Made by a program: the position numbers and the translations under genes
Part shown: one piece after another, positions 9,560-18,500 of the stretch
How the letters are laid out: each line of letters begins with the position of its first letter
Position numbering within the stretch: position 1 is the first letter of the stretch
The notes under the pieces: generated by a model
What the model was told of the DNA's origin: nothing
The model's input: the letters and a program-made list of their open reading frames with translations, nothing else
Database searches by the model: none
Assembly (NCBI GenBank): GCA_019649035.1
Contig: BMAT01009565.1
Span: 55,467-76,457 of the forward strand
Direction of reading: 5' to 3'
DNA: 20,991 bases
DNA from: Elysia marginata
Lineage: Eukaryota; Mollusca; Gastropoda; Plakobranchidae

Positions 9560-11073
9560 GTCCAGTTACCTACCTGTACTTTGCAGTTTGGAAAGTTGCA
9601 CATTTGCAAATTGAAAGCAAGGTAATATCATCCTAAAAACGAAACAAAAATATCTTGTGACCACTCTTATTGGGTCATCATCATCTCTAGTGGCCTTAAC
9701 GGTTAACCTTTGATTGTAAACGCCACCCAGTCTGGTCCTGGGAAAGCATAAAATGAGGCTTCCTTGCGTGAATACCATAAAACTTTCAAACACAAAGTAC
9801 ATCTAGTTAAGCTCATCAAAGATTTTGTGGTAAGAACAAGAAGTTACAGAAATGTCGTAGGTAGCCCTCTGTGGTTAATTTTCTTGCTGTTCAGCCATTT
9901 GCGATAATTCATTCTTTAAATAAAAAATGGATTCACCCATTATCTCAGTTCTATGAGGAAAATAGATGATGATTATACAACACGAACGATTCCTGTATTG
10001 TTCAATCATTATCTATTCCCCTCTTATTGTCATACAGTCTACAGTCTTTTGAAGAAAACTTCAGCACAGTTACCTAGCTATTGCATTGCAACAAAACTGT
10101 CCCAGACTTGGTGGCGCCTGCACTGTCAACCTTGTTGAAATTTTGACTGGTTCTTTTTCTTTGCTGCATCGTTGCATCTCAGTTACCTTTTCCTTTTTTT
10201 CTTTCTTCGTGACAGTCTATTTCCTGGTTTCGACAATTTTCATACGTCAATGTAATAGATAGCCTACTAGACTAGAATGTAGTAGAAAGCTTTATTTGTG
10301 CGTTCAAACTATGCCCGGGGTTGTGGTAGAAAATAATGCAAGACAGAGGTTTTAACTCCTCATCAAATCGGTTCTTTACTTGGAAAACACTTGCTAAAAA
10401 TATGCAAAAAATCACAGGTTTTCTGTACGATTCCCATTGGGAATCTTTACTATAAATAGAAGAAGTATTATTCTTCAACCATTCGCAGCGCCTGCCTTGT
10501 CAAGTTTGTATTTTGAGCTTAAGAACCTCACGGCTCTGAATCGATAACAAGAATGAATGTACTGTAGTGCTGTGTGCGGTTTTGAAGATGCATGTGTATA
10601 CGTAAGAGTTAAAACTATGACATGGTTTTTAAGCTCGAGAAATCATCGTCCCATGCTGGAGAACCCATCCGATCATAGTTAATCAATGTAATGAGATATA
10701 TTAAGCATAGTGACTTTTATTTCCGTGTATGCAACTCAAATATAATTTGCTGAAAACATGAACATTTTAGGCGAGTGGGGGTTGATACATGATCTGTATA
10801 GATAATAACTGTATGCTTTAATCCATAGTATCTTGACTTGACGATGTCAACGTTTGAGGCCTTTCGACCTGTTCGTTGATCCCTCGACTGTACAATCGCG
10901 TGGTGTGTGCGTGGTTTGTTCTGTTTTGTTTTTTTTATGGTGGTGTTTTATCCTTTGCGAAGTTTCTTGAATTTGGATTTTAAAAAATTCTCACTAACAG
11001 TTTTAGGTGTAAAGAAAAAAAAGGAGCAAATGCTCAACTCGTGGGGTACTTCAAAATAAATACATTGTACAAT
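9560..11073. other. Intergenic region without recognised genes
   Basis: No coding similarity. A short word pair, GCGCCTGC-ACTGTCAACCTTG at about 10113 and GCGCCTGCCTTGTCAAGTTTG at about 10488, each followed by an ATTTTGA-like end, hints at two copies of a small diverged repeat about 375 bp apart. Confidence 0.6.
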
Positions 11074-11160
11074 CATCTTCTTCTTTGCGTTCTCCAAATG
11101 TTTAGTTTTTTTAAGGATGTATACCCGTCAGTTCCAGGAAGTTAATTGTTTTTTCTAGTT

Positions 11161-11362
11161 CTACCATATGAGTGGGTCAAATAGTTTGGTGCTAAGCTCT
11201 GCAGTGGGTTCCAAAATTTTTCCTACGACTTCTTGATGCAGCAAGCATTCCAGGAGAATATGTTCAGTTGTCTCTGCAGAGTGTCCGCCCTTGCACATTT
11301 CTGATTCCCCTATTCTAAAAGTTTTGAACGTATGTATTTTGCAAATTTGTTGTGACCAGTTC
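11161..11362 (-). pseudogene. Retrotransposon C-terminus with zinc-knuckle-like motif
   Basis: Two further frames are needed: IRLRTGHNKF near 11355-11325, then RIGESEMCKGGHSAETTEHI and LLECLLHQEV, ending DPLIW and TAG (11163-11161). The C...H...H...C array (Cys codons at 11293-11295 and 11245-11247) resembles the C-terminal Zn motif CxxCG..ETTEHILxxC, but the second Cys is replaced by Gly. That supports decay. Confidence 0.85.
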
Positions 11363-11945
11363 TTAATCTAATGAGGGATGTTTATTCCTTTTTGCCGAGT
11401 TTGTTAAAGTCATCTTTTTTTTGTTAAAATCTTCATGCCTCTTGTTCCATCTTTCTCCTGCGGCCATCTTGATCATTGTTTTTGTTTCTTGATATGTGAG
11501 TGTTGTTTCTTCTTGGTCCAATCCTGAGCCAAGCTTTGCAAGGTTGTCTGCCCTTTCATTGCCCTCTATGTTGCTGTGTCCTGGTATCCACTGAAGAGTG
11601 AGTTCTCCTACCCTGGCCCTCAACTCCAGCAGTTTTTTTTCTTACGGTATCTAGCTCAGTGTCTTTGGTGTTTTCTAAAGTTTGTAGTACCGACCTGGCG
11701 TCACGGAGTATTACTACTTTTGATGTTTTGGAGATTTTGTTATTGACCATGTTTAGGGCTTCTTTGATGGCTTCTGCTTCTGCCCTGTACGTGTAGTTGG
11801 TGCACATCATTGCGCAGGCGAAAGATCTTTCTAGTGTAGTTCCATCTGGTAGAGTAGCATAAACTCCACCACCTCCATTTCTCCCAGCATCAGTGGCAGA
11901 ACCATCGGTGTAGATTCTTATCCATTCATTGATTGGGTATTTCTT
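11363..11945 (-). pseudogene. RNase H domain of the retrotransposon
   Basis: The - strand reads EWIRIYTDGSATDAGRNGGG with the first catalytic Asp codon at 11904-11906. RAEAEAIKEAL follows with the catalytic Glu. Next is VVILRDARSVLQ, where family members usually have TDS, so the third catalytic Asp is kept but its neighbours are changed. A frame change falls near the T8 run at 11632-11639, after which LTLQWIPGHSNIEGNERADN carries the last Asp. The order and spacing are those of LINE-encoded RNase H. Confidence 0.9.
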
Positions 11946-12558
11946 GTTCTATATGTTTATTTGTGAAACCCATAATTTCTCGCTCTGAGAGTTGTGCCTT
12001 TGTGCCAATATTCTCTATCTCTTTTACAATTTTCGGAAGTGTATGCAACTCCTATGGAGGAATAGAGCTGTAATGTAATACAGTTTCCAGTTAATCTAGT
12101 GCTTTAAGTTCTTCGTTCTTAGATTCAAGAATTCTGGAATACTTACAAAAACTGTTCCTCCTCAGTCTCTCCTTGATTGTGTCTTTTAGCTTTCTGTTTA
12201 ACACGCAATTCGGCATTGCCTTGCACTTTTGGCGCTGTGTCAGAATTTTTTGTCTCTCTTCTTTCCTCTAGAGACTGTAGTCCAGTGATTTTTCCATTTT
12301 CAGAATTGGTGTTGATTTTAGTCCTCCGGTTATTACTCTGGAGCTTTGGTCCTGAACCTTTTCCACCTTCTGTTGATTGCTTTAAGCTGTTGTATTTAAT
12401 GCTGATGAGCCGTATTCTAGGACTGGGCGGACATATCCAGTGTATACTGTCTTTAATACCGTCATGCCTGCTCCCCATTGGGTTCCAGCAAGCCTCCTTA
12501 ATAATCCTGTACGAAGTAGGCCTATTCCCCTTTCTTGGAATTTGTCGGTTTGGGCCTT
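11910..12558 (-). pseudogene. Retrotransposon RT thumb/connection region, frameshifted
   Basis: In a frame shifted relative to the YADD segment, the - strand reads GTQWGAGMTVLKTVYTGYVR then PVLEYGSSALNT (around 12480-12390), the usual connection sequence downstream of LINE RTs. VEKVQDQSSRVITGGLKSTP follows, then more frame changes and stops. The long alternative frame at 12143-12562 is a shadow. It leads into RNase H at about 11940. Confidence 0.8.
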
Positions 12559-12870
12559 TCAAGTTAGTCTTTTGTCAAAAGTTACTTCAAGGTAGGTTGG
12601 GGATGACTCTTCTCGCAGCTGGTGTTCTCCAATCTTAAGGCGTACTGTTTGGAATTTGATAATGTGAAAGTTGTGATTTATTTTCATCAGCCATGTTCCT
12701 GTCCACATTCTTAGGGCATCCAGTGCCAGTTGTAGGCGCGCCTGTGCAGTTCCAGTGCATTCCTGTGTTGCCCATATGGCCATATCGTCTGCATACATAG
12801 CTCCATAGACTCTCTTGAGAATTATGGTCTGAAGATCGTGATGGAAAAATATAACTGTATCCCGTTGGTA
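12559..12870 (-). pseudogene. Reverse transcriptase fragment with YADD
   Basis: A frame reading ILKRVYGAMYADDMAIWATQ carries the YADD catalytic box (two Asp codons at 12784-12789). It continues with RLQLALDALRMWTGTWLMKI and VRLKIGEHQL..PTYLEVTFDKRLT, the usual palm-to-thumb order of LINE RTs, where YLGVTFD is typical (here YLEVTFD). The residues just before HDLQTIILK are degraded, and the PQGS box expected upstream is not clear. Frame is lost after DKRLT. Confidence 0.88.
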
Positions 12871-13299
12871 GAATAATTAAGATGACAATCACCCAACTTT
12901 AATGTAGGCCTATAGGGACACAATAAAACAAAATTAGAACATTGAAATGTTTCACCTGCAATGACTTCGTCTTTTACAGACATACTGAGCAGACATGCGT
13001 TCATCGTTTCTTTCCTGTTTATTTGTTTCTGCATTTTTGTTTTTGATTCAGTATGTCTATGACTGGCAAAGCCATTATAGGCGAAAGGTTTCAATGTTTT
13101 AATTCTGTTTTATTTTGACATTTTATAAGTACAAAAAGCAAAGTGCTGTGAGCTGAGTTCATTGGCGCACGCTGCAACGTTGCATTATGACCGACACATT
13201 GAATCTCCTGTCATAAAGCTGATGTTGTTCTCAGCTGAAATAAAATTCAATCTGCCTCTAGCTTACGGGCCCAAGAACCTACGCTGGAATGAGTGTAAA
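12871..13299. other. Intergenic region with a small inverted repeat
   Basis: No gene seen. AGACATACTGA at 12978-12988 is matched by its exact complement TCAGTATGTCT at 13048-13058, with 59 bases between. Confidence 0.55.
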
Positions 13300-13722
13300 G
13301 TGCCCAGGGTTGCCAGCGTGGCCTTCAGGAGGCCTCCTTTTTAAAAAGTGGCCTCGTGCAGCTGGCAAAAGTTGGTGGTCTCTGTCTCTGTGGCCTCGAT
13401 GGCCTCTAGTAAGATCAAAGTGGCCTCCAAATCGCTTCGTGGATTTTTTGTACTTGATAACGAGGTACCGGTATACTAGAAGGCCTATAGATTTTTGTGC
13501 GTGAAATGCGCTCATAATCTGACAGCAAAGAAAACTGGCAAACCTGAAACTCAAGGGAAAATGATGCAAAGATTTTTCTGCCTCATCTGAAACGCTCAAA
13601 GCCCACACCTCGGCAATTCGATACGACTCCACGTCAACTAGTTCTACAGCATGCAACATCAAAGAGAGTAGTACCCGGCAGACTCTATAGATACGATGTG
13701 CCACGGGGCCCATAAGAGGACG

Positions 13723-14441
13723 TTAACGTAAGCTTTGAGTTGGCTCCGCCTCCCTACATTAAGGATGGGTGATGACATGAACTGTTCAGCTTAACCGACC
13801 TTTCTCGTAGTCAACTCAAAGTATCACAGCAAGCTCATGAATGGCCAAGATAATCTTGTTGCATAAGAACACCAAGAGGCTGAAAAAATGTCCCACTTCA
13901 CACACACTGGAACTATTTCAAGTTTTCCCAACCCTCGTTCCGAGACGGCTTCTCTGCTCGTCGAGACGGATAGCGATGCAAAATTCACATTGATGAATGA
14001 AATTCTTACACCACGCATTACCACGACTCGGCCAGTTGTGCGTCCTGTATGAGTCAATCTTACGCCGCACATAGAGGAATTTTAACGTAAGCTTTGAGTT
14101 GGCTCCGCCTCCCTACATCAAGGATGGGTGATGACACGAACTGTTAAGCTTTACCCGACCCTTCTCGTAGTCAACTCAAAGTATCACAGCAAGCTCATGA
14201 ATGGCCAAGATAATCTTGTTGCATAAGAACACCAAGAGGCTGAAAAAATGTCCCACTTCACACACACTGGAACTATTTCAAGTTTTCCCAACCCTCGTTC
14301 CGAGACGGCTTCTCTGCTGGTCGAGACGGATAGCGATGCAAAATTCACATAGATGAGTGAAATTCTTACACCTTGCATTACCACGGACTCGGCCGGTTGT
14401 GCGTCCTGTATGAGTCAATCTTACGCCGTACATAGAGGAAT
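13723..14441. repeat. 359-bp tandem duplication
   Basis: Two head-to-tail copies, 13723-14081 and 14082-14441, both start TTAACGTAAGCTTTGAGTTGG and end with a CATAGAGGAATTTT-like sequence. By eye they differ at roughly fifteen positions including small indels. Each copy has a 10-bp inverted repeat CTTTGAGTTG/CAACTCAAAG near its left end (13733-13742 with 13812-13821; 14092-14101 with 14172-14181). Sequence just before copy 1 (cataagaggacg) resembles the repeat's right end, so a partial earlier copy may exist. Small frames on both strands are not recognisable proteins. Confidence 0.93.
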
Positions 14442-14704
14442 TTTTCTTGACCAGAAGACTTCTAAGAAAATGATGTTTAACATCAAATTTGTGGGTGGGG
14501 CAATTAGGGCGAACTTCAGCCACTCGAGGTCTAGAGTTGATTGTGAAATAAATCGACAGCTGGAGGGTGGAGACATCCTACCGTTATCGTTATCGTCTTC
14601 ATTAGCATCGTGTCTAATGTCTCAAGCAGCCCCAATAGATTTCCTCGAATTGGATCAGAGTGATAAGATAAAGGGGGATTATGAGGATGAGTATTTGCTC
14701 TAAA

Positions 14705-14850
14705 TGTTTGTTTGTTTGTACATGTATTACGTTTGTTTGTCTGAATGACTGCATGTCTATTATGTCTACTTAAAATGTCTCTTTGTCTGTGTATTAAGTA
14801 CGTTCGGTTTTTTTTATTCGTTTGGCTGTTTGTTCTTTCGTTTGTTTGTT
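14705..14850 (+). repeat. TTTG-rich degenerate microsatellite
   Basis: Runs of TTTGTTTG recur at 14707-14718, 14731-14739 and 14840-14850, interspersed with TGTCTNT words. It looks like an old (TTTG)n tract broken up by substitutions. Confidence 0.7.
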
Positions 14851-15116
14851 GATAAAAAGATACATAGGTCTTCATACTTCTCCAAACGATCCTCAACTAC
14901 TCTTATTAGATGAGTTTTCATGAGGTTAGGTAGATAAAGTCTTACTTTAGAATTATTATTTTTTATTTCAGATGTATTAATAAAAAAATGTCTCCCAAAA
15001 TCGAGGAGTTTTTAAGAGGGGAGGGGGTGATTAGAAGTGATCTCCAATTCGTGTATTTGGCCTCTAACTCACAACTGCGATGTAAATGGCCTCCGTCGCC
15101 ACTAAACATGCACCCT

Positions 15117-15387
15117 GACAGTGTTGCAGTTGCAGCTTGCAGGTTAGTTTAGTTCTTCAAACTCAAAGGTGTCAAAAAAGAGAAACCAAGGGCAGAGCAC
15201 CCCAAGCATTTCTGACATTCTGTGATTCAATACATTGTCTTGGCATCCAGTCCACTGAGAGTGAGAGTGAAAATGATGCAGCTGAGCCGGTTGGAAACAG
15301 GAATTTTAAATCATTCATAGTATAGACTCACCTGAAACAAGTTCGGTCTGACATAAATAAATCTAGGTGGCAGTACGTCTAGAAAAA
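15117..15387 (+). other. RCE1 upstream region
   Basis: Presumed promoter and 5' UTR of RCE1. I see no clear TATA box or CpG-rich core. A 62-residue frame at 15137-15325 has an acidic stretch TESESENDAAEP of unknown origin. An in-frame TAG at 15364-15366 separates anything upstream from the RCE1 start. Confidence 0.4.
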
Positions 15388-15506
15388 ATGACTGGCATAA
15401 TTTTTGCTTTGCCGGCGTGGCAAGCCATTCTCCTCTGTTTATTTTTTGCTGTCATTTATGTGGGAAGCCTTTACATTTGGAGATCATCAACTAAAACCAA
15501 AAGCAG
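15388..15506 (+). CDS. RCE1: RCE1 exon 1 (start codon, first membrane segment)
   Basis: ATG in the context aaaaaATGa. It reads MTGIIFALPAWQAILLCLFF and then AVIYVGSLYIWRSSTKTKS. The donor gttagt starts at 15507. The N-terminus is shorter than in human RCE1, where extra residues precede the membrane segment. Ends two bases into an Arg codon. Confidence 0.93.
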
Positions 15507-18500
15507 GTTAGTAAACTGCAAGTGTGAGTAGATCTAGATCTAAAAGAAAACTGTAGATCTAGGATTCTAGTATTCCGCCACCGAAGGCAGTCTCAAGACT
15601 TTACATCTTTCCCCAGGAGGCCATCACATGTAGCAAATTCAACTCATTTCAGAGCATAAAACACTTTTTAATTATAAATTAAATATATCAATAGACTATC
15701 TAGAGTTTGTAAATGGGCCTCTGCCTACGGATCCTCTCAAGAGCTAGAAGACAACGTGCATAGAAGAGGAAATCCAGGATGGCTATATCATTATTTAAAG
15801 ATGCACTGATGGCCTGTTAACAAATTTATCGTCTGCTGTAATACTGATACTGAGTGATAGCCATGGTGCTGGCTAAATTATTATATCGGCTGCGATTATC
15901 CACAGCCCCGGCCTGGGATGCAAATACTATAATACTATACAGCCACTATTCACACCCCCCTCAACCTAAATATAGTAGAACTGCCAACCAGTACCGATTT
16001 CATCCAAAGGAGTCGGTCCATGTCTGGACTTTAAATCTGAGGGCATTTGCTGCTTGCATCTTTTTTTAAATGGTGACCAACTAACATTCCTAACAAAATG
16101 ATTGGGCCCAATCAATTAAAAGACTGCTTATTTTAGAAAACTTGTTCACTAAGCTGCTTTGGACTAATTTAATGAGTAAAAATTGGCGAAATGTCTTTTG
16201 ATTAAGCCTAGAGGACTACTTTTGATCTTGACATTTCGAAAGGAAGTGGCGCCATGAAAATTCAGCCAATCAGCGTTGTTTAGTTTGCTTGCACTACCTC
16301 GGGAGGTTGCATGCGAGCGCTCTTGGTGAACAGTGGCAAATTTGCCGTTGCATAGCGCGAACAGAAAACGGTTTGCGAGCGCTCGCGCTATGCAACGGCC
16401 CTCTGATGAAACACCTTTTAAAACTAGATTTTTCTCCAATTTTAAAACCGTTCTAAAGATGTACTGTCCAACATGACTTTTTATGCAATTTTCACGTTTA
16501 GTAGCTCAGAAACACTGCAACGTCCGAAACTTTTGGACTGGCAAGCAATTCAGGATAAAATTAAATCATGATGAAATTAGAAAAATTAATTACTACAGAG
16601 TGACAATCCATTGATGCAATCTCAACTGTACAACTATCGTTCTTTGCTCTCTTTCTCTCTCTCTCTTGAACCAGAACTAAAATAGGTCTTTTTTTCCTTT
16701 TTCTGGTTCTCACTAAGTCTACGGTAGCCATAAGTCTAACCCAGGCCTAGTTGCAGTTGTTGTTGTTCTTCTTTTTTTCTCTCTCCTTTTCTCTGTCTTA
16801 AATCAGCATCTAACTCTTGTTTCTATCTCTTCTTCTTTCTTTCTCTCTCTAACTAGATATAGGCCCTGTTTCTTTTTCTTTTTTGCTCCTTCTACTCTAG
16901 TCTAGGATCTAATTTCTCTAGGTCTAGTCTAGATTACATGTAGGTCTTTCAACACTGGGTATGCCCATTTCGGAAGTTTCTCAATGGGTCCAGAAACTTC
17001 TGTGCAGTAGAGTGATTGTGTGAAAACCCTTAAGAAAGCTCAAAACAGATTTTATAACCTATCCCTCCGCCAGCAAACCCATAAAATATGTTAAAAAACG
17101 AGATTATGTTTGTAATTTTTAGTAAAGCCCTAATTTTATACAGACTGTATAATAAAGGCACCAAGGTTGCATGAGACAATTATATGGACAAGATTTTATG
17201 AATTAAAACATGACTTAAAGTAACGTTTCCTGGCAAAGACAAGGCAGACTTTCACTTGGCGTCTATTTCCCCATCTATCATTTGACCCTTAGTTTTTAAA
17301 TTGGAAAGGGGGTGCAAATAAAATTGTCAGAATATCCGTACCCCAGGGTTGCTGATATTCACACCATACATCATCGTCATGAGGGCACAAGGACTCTAAA
17401 ATTTCAAACCAAGGCTGCCTGTGAGGTGCTCTATCACTTACTTTACTATTATTCCACAAATTTCAAGCATTGCCCAAGCCAGTACCCTATTTTCAGGTGT
17501 GTAGGCTGAGGAAAGTGGGGATTATAGGGCAATTACATTATTACAACATGAGCTGTTGTTTCAAATTAAACCTGCAGCCTCCTTGATCACAAGACAGTAG
17601 TCTGGTGTGCTAACCCATAGAATCTAGATCTGGTAGTATTACCTGAATCATTAGATCTTTTTCATCTAGACTTTTGCTTGATATTGAGTTATTTCATCTG
17701 TTACTCTGGAGGTCTGTTCTGTCGAAGAGACCCCTGGTACTAGATCTAGAGTCTGGTTTGATAACTAGTTTACTCTCTGACTTTTTTAAACTTTTACTCT
17801 TAGTCTGAGTCATAGCAGTGCACCCATGATTCATGATTTCTGCAGCTGAATGAACTATTACACTCTTCTTCATATTGTTTCAAAAGTTAAACATAAGTTT
17901 TTCCTTCCTCTCTTGAGATGTCATTCTATCAGTCAGGATCTACCTTGCAGGGAATGTCTTTTTTTTTTGTTTCAAATCATCATATCATGTATTGGAAGCA
18001 CCATGGTGTGAAAATCCTTTCATGGCTTGTAAACAGTGATAAGGGTGTGGAGATAGTTTTAACTTTTCAACTATTGTACTAAGGCAGCTTAATTTTCTTT
18101 GGTGGTGTCATTTAAATACTTGTTCCACCATCATAAATGGCCAAGTAATGACTTTTTGCGACAGCCCCTGATAATTTAGAAATTACTTTGGACGATACAT
18201 TCAATAAATATTGATAGTCCTCCTAGATAAATTAATGGTAATCAAGGTTCTAACAAGTTAGCTCTGTATTTTTGTTTATGTGCTGTTCAAACGGTCTAGA
18301 CAAGATACTGTGAAAACTTTGTCTTTTCAATTTTAATAATAATATATAAAATTTATACATAGTCCTTATTTCTTTAAAGGGACCATCCAGATGTCATCAA
18401 AAGACGCTTTTTAAGTGTGGCATTGGTTTGTTTCACTGTTCCTCTCTTGCTTTTGATGGTAGCTACCAAATCCGAATCAGCACAGGTCAGTTTGAATATG

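Larger units (their letters stand above)
11074..12870 (-). mobile_element. 5'-truncated non-LTR retrotransposon (I/Jockey-like)
   Basis: Read on the - strand this is the 3' half of a LINE polyprotein gene: the end of a reverse transcriptase (YADD at 12795-12784), thumb/connection, RNase H, a C-terminal zinc-knuckle-like motif and a stop at 11163-11161. A short 3' UTR follows, ending in AACGCAAAGAAGAAGATGATT (about 11094-11074), an AAG-rich tail typical of such elements. The frame changes several times and internal stops occur, so the copy is dead. RT sequence becomes unrecognisable above about 12870, which I take as the 5' truncation point. RNase H after RT favours the I/Jockey/R1 group over RTE or L1, but the clade is not settled. 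Confidence 0.88.
13300..15116. repeat. Repeat-rich block, possibly a hAT-like element
   Basis: The left edge reads CAGGGTTGCCAGCGTGGCC (from 13303) and the right edge ends ACATGCACCCTG (ending at 15116). The reverse complement of the right edge begins CAGGGTGCATG, so only CAGGGT is strictly shared. CAGGGTTGCC is a common hAT terminus. GGCCTC words cluster near both edges (13321-13425 and 15059-15093). The flanking eight bases (aaagtgcc, acagtgtt) agree at five positions, too few for a convincing target duplication. No transposase was recognised inside. Confidence 0.35.
15507..18379 (+). other. RCE1 intron 1
   Basis: A 2.9-kb intron. It contains a perfect 14-bp palindrome TAGATCTAGATCTA (15529-15542), the CpG-rich hairpin element at 16178-16443, a pyrimidine-rich tract at 16629-16925, and several TCTAGA-type words (16868-16942 and 17628-17760). 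No other gene was recognised. Confidence 0.8.

Noticed and set aside
12143-12638. Overlapping long frames of 139 and 153 residues on opposite strands
   Set aside because: Both are shadows. The real coding history is the decayed retrotransposon connection region read in another minus-strand frame.
13279-13713. A 144-residue minus-strand open frame
   Set aside because: No recognisable domain; it is rich in Arg, His and Gly from GGCCTC-type repeats read in reverse and lies in a repeat block, so a chance frame is more likely.
14353-14703. A 116-residue plus-strand frame with an acidic C-terminal end
   Set aside because: It starts inside the second copy of the tandem duplication, the corresponding frame is not preserved in the first copy, and no family is recognisable.
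15137-15325. A 62-residue frame with TESESENDAAEP upstream of RCE1
   Set aside because: I considered a transposase N-terminus or an upstream exon. Nothing diagnostic was found, and an in-frame stop precedes the RCE1 ATG.
16164-16439. A 91-residue minus-strand frame in RCE1 intron 1
   Set aside because: It coincides with the hairpin element and reflects its inverted repeats rather than a protein family.
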